A stretch of DNA of 64,000 nucleotides from Fasciolopsis buskii. Its lineage: Eukaryota > Platyhelminthes > Trematoda > Plagiorchiida > Fasciolidae. The stretch spans positions 60,391 to 124,390 of the forward strand of contig LUCM01000150.1 in the NCBI GenBank assembly GCA_008360955.1, in the 5' to 3' direction. Made by a program: the position numbers and the translations under genes. Every line of letters starts with the position of its first letter. The stretch's first letter is position 1. Positions 25,478-38,330 of the stretch are shown here, piece by piece. The notes beneath the pieces are model-generated. The model saw only the letters and a list, made by a program, of their open reading frames with translations. It searched no databases and was not told the origin of the DNA.

Positions 25478-25615
25478 CTGAAAAATGTTATTTGTCACAG
25501 TAGAGATGAACATTTCGAACAGATTATACCCGTTCTGTGTGAAACGTTTTACAAATGACAAATAGGTTGTCAGCAAGTAGCGGAACTTTAAAGCATCCTT
25601 TCTGTTTGTCGGATA
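25478..25615 (-). CDS. Candidate in-frame cassette exon
   Basis: 46 codons, open, phase 0-0, between acceptor 'taatcccaatcattag' and donor CAG|GTGGCT. It starts 'YPTNRKDALKFRYLL' and ends 'TVTNNIFQ'. The composition is coding-like. It lies between two well-supported phase-0 exons of the Unc13-like gene, so it could be included or skipped without changing frame. Its sequence does not match the family at that place, which joins cleanly without it. It may be a lineage-specific or optional exon, or chance. Confidence 0.35.
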
Positions 25616-25904
25616 CTAATGATTGGGATTACGAATTGGTTAGGAAGTGAGTTGCATTCCGTTTGACACCTAATTAGTATTCACTTCCATTAGCCTTGGC
25701 AAGTCCGCGAATCCATCTTGGACGAAGGGCAATCTTTTACATCTTTGTTTCCACTGTAGGGCTTTTTAAGCATACCTAATTTTATGGAAACAGTAAAAAG
25801 ATAGGGACTCGATGATACCTCATCGGGGACAGACTGTGTGGAAGGGAGTGGTTCAATGTCCTATTTTTTCTATTTTCTCAAGTTCAAGAACGAAGTGAAT
25901 TGTG

Positions 25905-26035
25905 ATAGGCTGCAGTGATAACGAGGACAAGGACGACAACGATGATAAAGATGACAAGTTTTATGACGACAAGGTTACCGATTTGGTTGTTGATAATAAA
26001 AATAATAATAGTAGTCATGATGATGGTAATGGTGT
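25905..26035 (+). repeat. Degenerate (GAY)n/(AAT)n trinucleotide tract
   Basis: A run of imperfect GAT/GAC codon-like triplets ('gacgacaacgatgataaag') passes into 'gataataaaaataataatag'. The plus frame gives an Asp/Asn-rich string, as expected of a decayed trinucleotide microsatellite. I do not call it a gene. Confidence 0.7.
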
Positions 26036-29000
26036 TGTTGACGATTTCAATAATTTAATTCACGATGCAAACGGTCGTGCTGGCCAATCATGCTACATCA
26101 TTTGGGTTCCGGATGTCTATGATTTGTCCCAATCGTGTCCATTTCCCAAAAAGCCAAATTCGAGCTGGGATTGACGGGCCCAAATATTTTGTTCTAGATT
26201 TACTTAAAAATCGAGTATTACAAGCCTTTGGTTTCAAATTTAACCATTGCGTCAATCGAATATCTCAGTCCAGGATCATAATGATTGGTGAAATATGTCG
26301 GTAAATTGCCGGGCTTAATAGGCAGATCATTCGGCCTTGTTAACGGTTCCAGTAAATGATGTTTTAGTGCGATACTTCCGGTAATGTGCGCCAGTAATAC
26401 AAACAATTAATCACAAAACTAGCGACAAAATGAAACGTTTTGGTAACCCCTAAATTGACAGGTTAAATTGGTGTCACCAGAATGGTACAACTATCTGTCC
26501 GATGATTCACCATTTTTTTGCGAATTATCACACGTGCATTGCAATCCACATTTTGCAATCCCGGAGTTTTGGTATCATTCTTATCTACCTACTGAACTGA
26601 ATTCATATTTAGTTTACTAAAGAACCACTACCTTTCTACGCCCTTCCTAATTTTACAATTATGATGATCAATTTTCTTCATTGGTCTAGGGAACCGGAAA
26701 CGGCTGCAGACAAAAGGCGGGCCTCGTAAAACTGTGATCATGCGCTGAAAAAAACCTCACAATGCAAATTAAGGCGATTGCCAAGTGCAGCAACTGGTTA
26801 AGTGTAGCAAACAAGGCAAGTTAACTCGTTAGGCCCCCATGCTGAATGTTTGAGAATATTCGATCATTGATCAAGAATGCATAATGGAAGCTTATGTGAG
26901 AATTCGCAGTTAAAATTTACAATGAAATCCTCAGATAATCAGTTTTGATCAGCCTTGCCCATGTCAGTGAAGCACTTACGGACTGATTCTTTTTCAGAAT
27001 ACTGGTCTAGCTGTTGGCGAGGTACATTTATTCACTCATTCTGAAGTGTTAAAGATGCTTTCTGTTATCCGAAGACTTCTACAAAGCGAACAACCATTCG
27101 ATTTTCTTAAGTACGCAGACATGCAGAGACATAGCAGTCGGTTAACAGTTGCAATCCAACTCGGATTGAGGGGGTCAGAGAGCCGCTTAGAAAATCCGTG
27201 AAATAATCAGCATCATGGTTAAGTGTACAGATGTGACACTAAATGAAGATGAAAAATTCATTGTTAAAGCCACCCGGATTCATATGGCTTGTCTACCGGA
27301 ACGTTGTTTTATTCAGAGTCACTGCCGTTGATATAAATCTACTTGGTTGATACTCTTTTAGGCAGCAAACTAGTAACACTGAACTCCGGATGCACACACA
27401 CAAAATTAGAGGCATATTAGACCGGGAGTAATTCATTACCTTAATGGCCTTTCATAGCTTCTTTCGGAGGCAGTTTGCTCATCATTTTTGTGACGAAGCA
27501 TAGATGGTCCACATCAAAGAGGGAAGCTCAAGAGGGAAATCCATAAATAGATTTAGAGGCATACGCTGAAATCTATGCACTCTAATAATTGTAGGCCAAG
27601 ATATGTGATGCCAAGTGAATGCTTATTTCGTCAGGTACATGTGCGACGTTTCTTATGCGCGTGCAACCGGACTGATAAACCGTTTCATCAGAGAGTGGTA
27701 GATTATTAAAGGTTAATTTTTAGAAGCACAGAAATGCCATTCAACTTCGTTGTGATAGGCAATTTACTGTCGCTTGATCTATTATCGAATCTGACCTAAT
27801 TGAAACATTGACTTGTTTTATTGCACGGTTAAGGAACATGAAACCCGATGTTCCACCGTAGGTGGGAATGGCCTTAAAAGGTGTGGAACTGGAGAAATTC
27901 TGCATTAATCTCCTATACGAAATGCAATGAAAACATAGCACATACGGTATTATTATCCAACTGCAACGTGTTTCAACCCAGCACCCAAAACGTGATCATA
28001 TATTAGAATCAAGGACGAATCAAATCATTTACGAGGTTATATTTTGAGATCAGAGAGAAATTTTACAACTGAATCAGCTCGACATACGCAATTCCGTACC
28101 ATCAAATGACTTTTATATGAACTGGTAACCCCTTGAGTATAAGACAAACTGATGTTCGCTGGTTGTCTAAAATTTCTTTTTTCTAATTTACATCACACAC
28201 TGGGTCTCGTTTTTCCTAACCTACATTCACTGAATAGGAAAAAATCAATTTGAAACCCACTAGTTTGTTTCTCACCTCTTTCAGTTTTTAGACTGATTCA
28301 CAAATGAATTGGAATCAGGCTCCGAATTCAATAGATCGCGTGATTTTTTAATCACGTGGACCATAAAATGCCATTTGAAGGAGCATAAAAAGCAGTCAAA
28401 AAAAAATTAAAACTGTACACGAAAAATACATTAATAGATTACAGAAGCAGTATCGTGAAAACAAACATTTTTCGTGAATGTGTACTCGGAAAGTTTTCTA
28501 ATGGGAACTAAAACTGTGGTTTGTCGGCGATAAAACAAACCTTGTGAATCCCTTTGAAAACAATTGGTGACCAAATCATCAACTTGCAAACTACTTCGTT
28601 TTTATCCGGATAAGCTGCCCCGATGAAAAATGAAACACTGAATAAGCACTTTAATGTGTTATTAGAAATACGCATCCATATGATTCCAATAGTGAGGCTT
28701 CGGATTTATGGAACCTGATGATAATCTTAATTTAAATAATCGAAAAACCTGAAATCTGTCCTCATATCAAAACACCAAGATGCGTGTGAAGGCGTCCCAT
28801 GTTCACACTGACGACCAGAGAGGACATGGGTACAATGTTTGGAAGCAAGTCAATCGGACAATGTAAACAGCTGCAAGTATGAATTACAATATTTCACCCA
28901 AGGAGAGAAAGAAATGTACGCTTGACCGGTAAAGTAAGCAAACTTCCATTTATTCCATTTTTCCTGCACGAAAAGACCGAGGAGCTTCATGGATTTGGTT

Positions 29001-29484
29001 GAATCGCGCAGAGTGAACCAAACATTCTCACAACACTAAACCTCACATTTACATGACATAGATGCTAAGTGAACTGCATTTCTCTCAATACTGATCAGTA
29101 AACCTGGACGCAACCACAAACACATGCAGAAATCCCGAATGAAATTACCTGTATCGAATAACGAACCGAGCACACATACGGTTTGCTTATTTAAACCAAA
29201 GCAAAAGAACTTGATTATCCCCAAATTAGTGGGCAGACTTATGCGAAATCACCTTGGTGAAATGTCGTAGATTGTCGTGACCATATTGTTTTGAAATGGG
29301 CGACTACTACATTTGAGGATGAGAATACTTCGTGATTTGTATCAACAAAATTGCGGAACTGTAAGCGGATACTCGTCACCGCTTCTTTTGAGGACAGGGA
29401 GAATAACAAAAATCAACAACTGATGGGAAATAAAACAGACATGGAATGAGTGGCCTGAGGACATAAAAACAGAAATGCACTCAC
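26036..29484. other. Intron of the Unc13-like gene, nothing assignable
   Basis: Only short frames on both strands, none with a recognised motif or a convincing pair of splice sites. Confidence 0.4.
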
Positions 29485-29694
29485 CTGGATAACCAAGGAT
29501 TCATAAGCAACCCGGGCAGTTTGTTGCGGCCAGTCACACTGTTTCCAAATGAGCAGAGCATTGTTCACAATCCACAAGGTCGTCTTTGCCGATTGTGATA
29601 GAACAGGTTCGCCCTGTGAATTTGTTGTCTGTTTTACCTCCACATCCTTTCGTGTTTGTGCACGTCCCAGATACTGGTTACCAGCAGGTACAAG
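29485..29694 (-). CDS. Exon: MHD1, 'LVP...SQSA...DWP' segment, Unc13/BAIAP3-like
   Basis: 70 codons, phase 0 at both ends. The acceptor is strong (branch-like 'ctaac' then 'attgatcctcag') and the donor is consensus (CAG|GTGAGT). It begins 'LVPAGNQYLG', runs through a polar loop, then 'LSQSAKTTLWIVNNALLIWK', 'QCDWPQQTARVAYESLVIQ'. The family has 'L.PVD...' then 'SSSA....' then 'W..L.WP....A' in the same order. The polar loop of about 20 residues after LVP is longer than in vertebrates. It joins in frame to the 25312 exon, giving 'AYESLVIQ' followed by 'AICDTALVY', as the family spacing predicts. Confidence 0.67.
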
Positions 29695-29971
29695 CTGAGG
29701 ATCAATGTTAGACGATAATACGTGATATCATACGGGATTTGATAAATTTGGTTCTTGGTACAAAATATACCGGAAAAAGATGGCGCACAGGATTCATACC
29801 ACCCGTCGACTTTGTTAAATATTTAACAGCGCATACTGGCTATGTCAACATAAGTTTACTGAGTAGGGATTTGAATACGGACAACAAATCGAAATCATTT
29901 GACGGCTAATTTCGTGTTTCGATAGTGTCCTGGACAGAAATACGTTAGCAACGATGTGAACCAGCTTAGAC

Positions 29972-30082
29972 GCGCTCGGAGAGTGCACGCATACACTGTG
30001 ACCGATCACAATCCACGGTAATAACGTTAGCGTCCCAGGTATAGTCTGCCATCGGAAAGTAGTTATCAAGCATGAATTGCGT
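29972..30082 (-). CDS. Probable exon: MHD1 helix before 'LVP'
   Basis: 37 codons, phase 0-0. The acceptor is 'cctttatttcgaagtccatag'. It reads 'TQFMLDNYFPMADYTWDANV' and then 'CDRSQCMRALSER', which follows the family pattern 'F.P....W......R+..AV..D' just before 'LVP' of the next exon. The weak point is the donor CGC|GTCTAA, which is far from consensus. The intron to the next exon would be about 277 bases. Confidence 0.38.
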
Positions 30083-32668
30083 CTATGGACTTCGAAATAA
30101 AGGAATTACATGACTCTAACTCCGTCCAGAATGCAATTTATCGTTGGACTGATGCAGATTAGAGATTAACATTAATACATTGTTGAGCACCTTGAAAATA
30201 CATGGTTTTCTGTTTGATTAGCGCTGAAGAATATACCTGTACTTTTTCATACTGTTTCTTTGTTTAACTTACATAAAGAAAAGGGGAAGTATGTGAAAGT
30301 TGCCCAACATTTACGGTTAAACTGTAGTACAAAAACTTTCGATGACAAAAAGTATTTCACAAAATTTTCGTCCCCATGAATTTAATCTCCCAGTCATTTC
30401 AGTACAGGCGAGGCCCATAGAAAATCTGAATGCATTGTTTAGGTCGAACACAAACAGCATGAAGTAGAGTTTCAGAACCACTGGGAGCCCAACATTCAAT
30501 CATTCAGGGGCAATAGTAACATTGCGAAAGTAGGCCAGACAAAAACCCTATAGCTGGAGTTGTCGACACATAAAAGGCGTCCAGTTGAAGGTATGCACAA
30601 CCATTTTTGATTTGTCCAGTAATCGAGAGGCCGGAGCAAATGGGTGTTTGTAAAGCGAATAACAATTGTTGATGAGCGTTGATGGATGCTAATAAAACTC
30701 TGTGTTGCACAACCAGGTATTTGGTTCCATCCCGATTGCGATTTACGTCAAATGATGCCCAAAAGATCTCACTGACCGTCTGACGCGAGGCTAAAAGCAT
30801 TGATTTTGTTTCTTTTAAAAGACTGAAAATACAATACGAGTGTGAAGTTCCAGCAAAGATATGCTGACTGCATGATCTGTTGAGCAACGTCCCTAAAGCT
30901 GGAAGACCCATAAGTTTTAATGTTCACTAAAACATATTGCAGTCTGAATGGAATTTGTTATCATACTGACCACACCCGCAGAAATCTGCGCCCTCATACT
31001 GTTGCATTTCTCGTTCTGTCTGAAGACCTCCGGCATGGCATTAGATCCATTTCGAACAGAGCTACGAATCATCACTTTCAACAGTTTTTCAGCCAATTAA
31101 ACTTTTGTTATATTGATCGCTGGGAAATTCCAAGAAAATATACCATCCACAGCCGTGCATATTAGTTCACTCTAAACATAAATAATACTTCAGTGAAACT
31201 AATAAAGGCGTCGTAAATTATTGAACAATCAAACGATTAAATTTTGGTTACAATGGCCGTGACTGCTTTATGTGACCAACGAAACTTATCCCGACATATC
31301 GTTATTGTTATTGTTATTGTTACTATAAAATCTTGAAACTTACCGTGTCTGTTTCCAAAGCTTTCCCAACTAACAACAGAAGCGTCGAGGCGCACTGATG
31401 TATCCAAATGGAAAGTACAGGTTCAAACCACGTGTACCAATCTATTTGTAGCCTCGGTTCTTCGCTTTGGATATGGGAACAAGAAGATGGGTGAATTTAA
31501 GCAAATGAACGTTCTAGAACTTGTTAGCGATAACTTAGAAGTTGAAAACTGTTTAACATGAATAATATTGCAGTCAACCTTTTGTTTCTATTCACAAAAA
31601 CAGATAGGTTGCACCTGATCTAATGACTAAGTAAATGAGTAAATTACGCTCACTGAAGACGAAGACTATATGTAAAAGTTGGAAACCATGTCCTACTAGT
31701 TAGTCGTGAAATAGCTAAACAAAATCTGAATTTAACTGAGGCTCTTACAGAAATCGCTAATTTGTATGGGATGGCACTTAATGGGTTCGCTGTCAGCAGT
31801 GGTGAATTTCTGTTTTCGGTAATGTTTCACAGGCGGATGGATGGACAAAACTTTCTCGAAAACACACGACTGGTTTTGTAATTATTACCGCTCTTCTGGC
31901 ATACACACACGGTGCACTCCTATCCAGCTATCGTATACTTGTGCAATACTTTATTACTTCCTCACTAGAATGGGTCATAAGTTCACTTAAGAATCACACG
32001 GTGATTTACCAGAATTTTTCATCGATCAAGCAAGGTTATCTGTATCATCATTTCACCCTCCTAATGGTTCAAATGAGATCCTAGTGGGATTGGTAAACTT
32101 CGTCTTAGTGTTCTAATTGCTTTTAGGAAACTAGAGGATTGCTATCCCTCATCACGGGAGGTAACTTCGACGACAAAAACCTAACCACTCAGGACTAATA
32201 TGGTCACTTCTTGTGACTGCAGTAACAACCAATTTCATATGTGCGAACTCCCAAATATATCCAGTTCATCGGTCACCTATAGTTGCGAACAAGGGGGATG
32301 CAAGCACGTGACTCAATGGGAGAGCTCAGGTTCGCCCATTTGTTGATTCTGTCTTAGTGCCTAGTATACAGAACCTGACCCAATTCGCAAATTTATGTTC
32401 TCCATATGCGGACCAGTGCCAGGAGGTTGGCTATATGATTCATTAATAAACCTAACAGATTGTTGATTTACAGTAAGATCCGATGCCTACACTGAGCATC
32501 CTAAAAATAAGGAGTTTGCAGCAGGCACGTCTGTAGGTGCGGACGAAAAAAATACTTCAGTTTGTCGATGTCTGAAGTGATATAATGTTAATGAATCGAG
32601 TTTAGAAGTTCAATTTTGTTGCGATAATAATTAGTTTTGTTAGCAAAAAACGAATGTTCGAATATCAC
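30083..32668. other. Intron stretch where more MUN exons are expected
   Basis: The first part of MHD1 should be coded here but I could not find it. Open frames on the minus strand at 30.50-30.91 kb (136 codons) and 30.9-31.1 kb ('MPEVFRQNEKCNSMRAQIS') look coding-like but do not match the family and have uncertain splice sites. A short (TTATTG)n tract lies at about 31300-31322. Confidence 0.35.
31299..31323. repeat. (TTATTG)n microsatellite
   Basis: 'ttattgttattgttattgtt' is a perfect hexamer/trimer tract of about four units. Confidence 0.7.
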
Positions 32669-32769
32669 TGAGATGATCTATAAATTCAAGCTTTAATAGA
32701 AAGTCGGGAAAAATTCTAACGGAGTGTATGTGATGCAGGACAGCAAATTTGGCCTTGGTGGCTTGCATG
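32669..32769 (-). CDS. Probable exon: MUN N-terminal segment
   Basis: The minus frame reads 'MQATKAKFAVLHHIHSVRIF' then 'PDFLLKLEFIDHL'. It sits where the family has 'D+..A++.G...+.....' followed by 'L..L.D.++.DL'. The frame extends upstream ('VEKETLVAS'). The start at 32769 is chosen only because it completes the split codon left by the exon ending at 32934; its acceptor lacks a pyrimidine tract. A better acceptor after 'ctattccgtcaacag' breaks phase. The boundaries are therefore uncertain. Confidence 0.32.
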
Positions 32770-32933
32770 CTAGCCACTAGTGTTTCTTTTTCCACTACTG
32801 TTGACGGAATAGAAAAGCACGTCTTTTGAATGAAAAGTACAAAACACAACGAAAAGACAACCCTCTACATCCGAATGATCACATGGCTCTTTAGTAACGG
32901 ATAAATTTATTGATAAGATTATCTAAAACTTAC

Positions 32934-33136
32934 TCGTCCTTGTTTACATTTTTAGATGTAACCTGCCAGAAGCATTGAAGACAACGATATACCACGAAGA
33001 ACTGGCGTAGTTCTTTTGCGTTTTGGCGCGAATGCTTGCTGATGGTCTCTAAAGCTGACGGACTCGGATCCAGAAGAGTGGTGAAATATTTCGTCATGTT
33101 AGCAAGTTTTGAATTATTTAGATAGTCCCGGCAGAT
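32934..33136 (-). CDS. Exon: start of the MUN domain
   Basis: 67 codons plus two bases. The acceptor is 'accttcgttacattccag'. The donor GA|GTAAGT fits consensus at all six intron positions. It reads 'ICRDYLNNSKLANMTKYF', 'TTLLDPSPSALETISKHSRQ', then 'NAKELRQFFVVYRCLQCFWQ'. The last part parallels the family helix '(T/A)..LE.LL.CL..L..F' that opens the MUN domain, and the part before matches the acidic linker helix. Similarity is moderate and judged by eye. Confidence 0.47.
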
Positions 33137-34940
33137 CTGGAATGTAACGAAGGTTATTTCAAGTAAACTGCACCGGTCATAAATCGAGAACTTTTGACGG
33201 TAATTTTGTTTACCTGGTTCATTTAGCAAATCAATCAGTCATTTTGACAATCAATCAATTAGTCGGGAGATATATAATCAGTCTGTTTCCTAAGAGAAAA
33301 ACCTTCCCACTGTTGCACTCTAGTCTTCGTTCTTGCCTCAAAACATGGTAAACATTGGCTCAGAATGAATGGAAAAATAATGAGTAAGGAAATCAAAGGC
33401 AAGTAATTACAAAGCGTACATAAATGACGAACGGCTAACAATTTAGCTAGATCAATGATAAAAAGCCTTGTATAGAATTTCATGGGAACCAAAATGACAG
33501 CTTCTTTTGCCTTCTCCCGGTCAGTTCACTGGACCAAGGTTCATCTGTGTGCGTCCCAAGGGGGGAGGACTCAGCGATTCCAAAGTTGTTTTAACCATTA
33601 CCTACCAAAGGTGACTGCTTACGTCAAATATGAGGGATACAGAGAGTTACTGCATTTGTGTACACGTAAAATCCATGATTTACTCTTTGATCCGTTCAAA
33701 TCCGTTGAGTCCTGTTACAAATGAGCAGTACGGACTGAAACAATACTTGCAGTTTTCGGATAGCTACAGTGAATTTCCTACCACTTCCCAGCAGCCAAAC
33801 AATACTAATTCTCATGCGATACCCACATGTAATAGGTATGAATTTCAATGGCTAGAGCACAAATTCGAACTTCGGCAGTTAATTCAATGACATCGTGATG
33901 CCACAGGTACCTCAAGCGGCTTTCTGTTATATCGACCTAGTAAAATCCAATTGTACAAATAAGATAATTTACCCACTTCAGTCAGACAGTTCACTGTTCC
34001 ATATAGGTCTTTTCTGAATCAATTCAACCAGTCAGTTGGAGCTTTGCATCTTTATTTTACTGAATCCTGCAGCAAGCAGTCTGAGGTAGTTGGCATATAT
34101 TTGTGACTAAATAAGGCGGATCCACATTCACAAACAGAGCACTATCATGATATCCCGAACTGGCCAGACAGGCATTTGTTTTTCCGTAAAATTGTCTACA
34201 TGAACGTTTATCACGCAAGTGTTTAGTAAGACGAGGTTGCATTGTTTGTTGAAATGTTTTTTTTTGGATTAAACTAACTAGGCAAAAAGGACCGTTTTCA
34301 GTTTAATTTACGAATCACATGTTGAACCACTTTGCCGAATGATGTGCTGAACCGAGCAGGATTTTGTCTTCGAAATCCAGTAAATGAAACCAAAAACAAT
34401 CGCTTAAAACTTTAGGACCAATGTGAATTCCAAGTAGGTTGGTCTCCGAAATCCCGAATCAAAAATCGGTAAGATGGGAAAAGGCTGATTCCAATGAGGT
34501 GCGCGGTGGAAATCATAGATACGATTTTAGTTTTACTTGAGAGTTCGTACTAAGTTACCGGCATTCAGATGGAATGCTTAAGTTTTGGAGCGGTGTATCC
34601 GTGACAGAATGAGACATCGTTTTAAACGGGAAACGCCAAAGGCAATATTTTGATTTCTTTCAATCATTCTTTTACTTAATTCGATCAAAATTTTGATAGT
34701 ACACCAGTAGGCAAATCACTTGTTAAATGCATGTGTTCTGCCAACCGATCGAAGTACTGTATAGGGCTAGATTACTTTAATGTAAATAGATGATTGCTTT
34801 GCATTAAATAGCGTTGATTTTTCAAAAATTCGTGAATCGCATTTGTGCAGTTGAACCAATTCAGAATGGTTTAACTGCACCCACTAACTGATTTTCGCCA
34901 GAAGGGCGTTGATGTACCGTCATGAACACGGCGTTTGCCT
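33137..34940. other. Intron sequence, nothing assignable
   Basis: Short frames on both strands only. The plus frames at 33.48-33.9 kb have no family match and no clear acceptor. Confidence 0.4.
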
Positions 34941-34959
34941 AAGAAAAAGAGGATTTATT

Positions 34960-35660
34960 AAGGGCTGTCTCATGACAGCCGACGGAAATCCATGTACGTA
35001 CAATTAATTAGAAACTGCTGGTGAATTCAATGCTGCATGGCAGTGTGGCGGTGGCCCTTGCTAAACGAGGGCCTTAAGAACTGGGGGCCACTCCTAGGAT
35101 TCCCGAAGTGTCTTTTACGTGGTTTTCCATGGTGTACACATCGCACCTTTGAATTGATCCTAATAGCAAAACTGGCCTCATGATCGTCATTCACGGTGGA
35201 CTTTATAATGAAGTGTAAAGTAACAGCTGGGTTTGGAGAAAGTGAGGTTCCCTCAACCGAAGGTACAGGTCGTTCAGCCCATGGTGAACCTAAAAGGAGC
35301 TCCTAAAGCGAACACTACATTGTGGTTAGGACCTTTGCCGTCTCCAATTCTGGGCAGCTGAGGTTTTGGACTCGGGGCATTTGCATCCGGGATATGCAAT
35401 GATGTTGGCTTAACCACAGCGAATGTTATCACAAACCACTTGACCAGTGGTGCTCAGGCGGACCACGTTTCTGTCATGCCAACAGTTCTAACCCTAGATC
35501 AGCGGAACTCATTAAACGTAGGCGGCCATTCTCTGACTCCCGGCAGCGAGAACGTGCCTAGTCCAGTGCAACTCTGAGTTTCGGAATTGCGTTGGTTGGT
35601 GTTCCCAAACTCATTTCAATGCGCCCTAGAGGTTCAGGGCCAAGAATTTTGAGATTCACT
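34960..35660. repeat. GC-rich island, probably an unclassified repeat
   Basis: Base composition shifts to clearly higher GC than either flank. The block opens with a hairpin ('ggctgtctcatgacagcc', 34962-34981) and a second palindrome ('ggcccttgctaaacgagggc', about 35050-35071). It includes strings such as 'ccagtggtgctcaggcggac' and 'tctgtcatgccaac'. No frame longer than about 60 codons is open. It lies in an intron of the Unc13-like gene. A 5' UTR or non-coding part of a retroelement, or a structured short repeat, fits best; I cannot name the family. Confidence 0.45.
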
Positions 35661-37599
35661 TATGCAAGAAACGTGTGACAGAATGCAAAACATTTTGTTA
35701 ATGTTTCCGATTGTTAAAATTTTTGATTCTTAAACATAGGATAACACAAGGATCTTAGTTCGTGGGAATAAAGAGACATTTGTAAGGCGATGCTCAAAAT
35801 AAGACATAGCATCCTACTAAGCTAGTGAACTTGACCATAGGGTCCGATTAGTTGATGCTGCTCTCCTCCGGGTTAAATGGCAGGGGGTCCTAAAATTTCC
35901 TGGAATGACTTAAAATACCTTTGATAGCACAATTTCAGTCCTAACTGTTGAAACTCTGAAGATTCTTTTCAATTCTTGCCAACGTTAAATAACTTTGACT
36001 TACCAGGTCAACGTATATCTTGCTCAAAATTTCGAGGACGTTCACTTTGGCGTATCTGACCGGAGAACAGAATGAAAGGCGGGGGATAAGAAAACAGACG
36101 GCCAGATTCAATTATTTATTAGTTAGTCAAAGGCTGATTTATTTCTCCAAAGTTTCCTTCTTTCGTGGTAAAAATGTTGGTAAACTATCCAATACCGTTC
36201 ACAGGCAAACACAGTATGTAGTATGTTGAATTTCTACCCACGAGTATCTTGGCACTTACGACTGCGGTCATAGCTGATGGGATTATCGCCATGGCGAAGA
36301 ACTACGTATCGGATTAAAAGAAGTAGCATTTCTGTCAGATAAACTTGTTAGTAGTTTCACGTGATACAATCAGCAGTGTTGGCAACGAAAGTTTAATTCA
36401 TTTCATCCACTTTTTATCCAGCTTGCATTTGTCAACTTGGGAGCAACACATTACTTTTGAATCAATTCATTTAAGTGCCACATTATTCTGGGGCCCTAGT
36501 AATTCAGGAATACAGAAACATGTTCCTATATCGTGACCACTGTAAAGTCTTCAACTGCGGGTAGGGCTAGGAAGAACGATTCACTCAAAAAAGCCCGAAC
36601 CCTTGAAAGATCGATAATAATTTGCTCTAATAAGCGGTATTAGTGTGAATTTTCAAATGCTTCTTCATTCCGCGTCACCATCCAACCTGCCATCCGAATG
36701 CGACGAACACTGTACGTGCGTTCCACACTCGTTAACAATCATTTGTATTACATATCCATCGACTCCAAACTGGGACGCAGAAATGCACTATATATCGATG
36801 GTATGGCTTATTTTCATCCATGAAATCTCGTAGTATTTGCTTACAGAACAACCTATGGAGTGTCAAGTTATTGTAACCCAAACTACTGAAGCAAATTCTT
36901 ATTTGATTGATAACTGTTCGTTGTCACACATTGCATGCTTTGTCAATTTTTTCAAAAATTGCGTTTTAATTAATAAGTGGTGTCGTCATCCTGGTGCCTT
37001 TCTAATGGTTCATATGAGGGGTTCTTTCTTGAGGGTTCCTGGTAAAATGTTCGTCCCTTAGCGAGAAGCACATACCAATATAACAACCTTCTCATTGTAG
37101 AACAGGTGTGGGCATCCCGCTCTCAAGTACAAAATTAAGATATGTTTCCCACTTTTATAGTAATTAGTATAAGACCAAGAAGTTCACAACCTAGGCAAAC
37201 TTGTTATCCCTTACCGAATGGATACCTATGGTGTAAATCCTGCCTGGAGATGTAAGGCAAAGTGCTGCTAGACAGAAGTCCCCTACCGTCTGGCCCAATA
37301 CCACATCTGATCTGTCAAAACTTTATCCAGTGCAGCGATAATCTAATTTTCGTGGTCATGGTTACCAGATGTTATGTCCTACTGCAGTGAAATCTAGGGG
37401 ATATGGAAGGGATCTTTCCGCTGCAGTCACGTTTGAAGCATATGTTCAAAAGCGATTGCTGAAATGCACACCAGTGCGTTATGTGGAGAGATCGATTACC
37501 GAAACGCAGTTGGAAAATTTACTCATACAAACCCAGTAATTTGTGATCAGACGTAATAACCCACTCCAGATGTGCAGTACGGGAAAAGTCCATTAACAC
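35661..37599. other. Intron sequence, nothing assignable
   Basis: Plus frames at 36.0-37.1 kb are short and lack motifs, and the minus strand has no exon-like frame I trust. Confidence 0.4.
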
Positions 37600-37707
37600 T
37601 GCTAAGTGACACAGCTATCAAAAGTTCGGCAAATAGTGAAATCAGATCATTGACAATAGCTGTCTGATGAATTCGAAAGGGTGGATTTTTAGCCGATGAC
37701 AACATAT
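37600..37707 (-). CDS. Probable exon: linker between C2A and MUN
   Basis: Acceptor with a long pyrimidine tract ('cattatttttactcacag'). It reads 'MLSSAKNPPFRIHQTAIVND' then 'LISLFAELLIAVSLS'. The family has 'W..SS..HQT...DY..L..LLEDM' at this place, and order along the strand is right. It starts with two bases of a split codon, which does not fit the phase-0 end chosen for the 38262 exon, so an exon or a boundary is missing. The 3' end is approximate. Confidence 0.36.
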
Positions 37708-38261
37708 CTGTGAGTAAAAATAATGTGAAATATGCACAATTGCAAGTAGCAAAAGGACCAACAAACGGATTATTATTCAACATCCAGTGGGTTCTAGTTT
37801 GATGAAAACCATCTCAAGATCATCAAGCAGACAAACAAGATACGGGGTACAGGAACTGCGATGTCAATGAGTGGATAAAGAGGAGTCTGAACTGAGAATG
37901 TGTGCTTCTTTATGTAAGCATTTGCAAGAGGTGATAGGGATTAGAGAGAATCTTGGTAGTAAATCTTTTGCAAAGAACAAGCAGCTTTCTTCTGAAGATA
38001 CGGACGTCTCACTGCAGATGCGCCATTGGGTCTAGAGTTGTGTCTAATGCAACTTACCGGTTATTCAAACTGATTTTCTAACGAAACCACGAATCATTAC
38101 CGGAGACAATGAATCCTCAAGGTCTGGACAGTATACACAGTCAGAGAGAGAAAAAACAATGACTAATTCTGTGGAACACCTCGCTGAATTTTATAACAAG
38201 CAAATGGTTGTGGGCAACTGAAATTCTACAATATTTTACCGGAGATGACCAAAAAATGTAC

Positions 38262-38330
38262 TTGATGCTCACAGGAACGAGCAGAGTTCTGCAAAAGCCT
38301 TTTGATTCGACTCCCTGAAGAACAGAGCAC
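38262..38330 (-). CDS. Exon: linker after C2A, 'L......I..LL' segment
   Basis: 23 codons, phase 0-0, donor CAA|GTACAT, acceptor 'tcacctatcacgcggcatcag'. It reads 'VLCSSGSRIKRLLQ' then 'NSARSCEHQ'. Joined to the exon ending at 38911 it gives 'IWRH' + 'VLCSSGSRIKRLLQ', aligning without gaps over 26 positions with the family segment 'WRG-LS..A..IL...A......Q'. The short length and the small number of identities keep confidence moderate. Confidence 0.48.

Noticed and set aside
25902..26174. Asp-rich plus frame as an acidic protein
   Set aside because: It is the translation of a decayed GAY/AAT trinucleotide tract.
30504..30911. 136-codon minus-strand frame inside the Unc13-like gene
   Set aside because: Long and in the right place for MHD1, but I could not match it to the family or settle its splice sites. 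Left unassigned.
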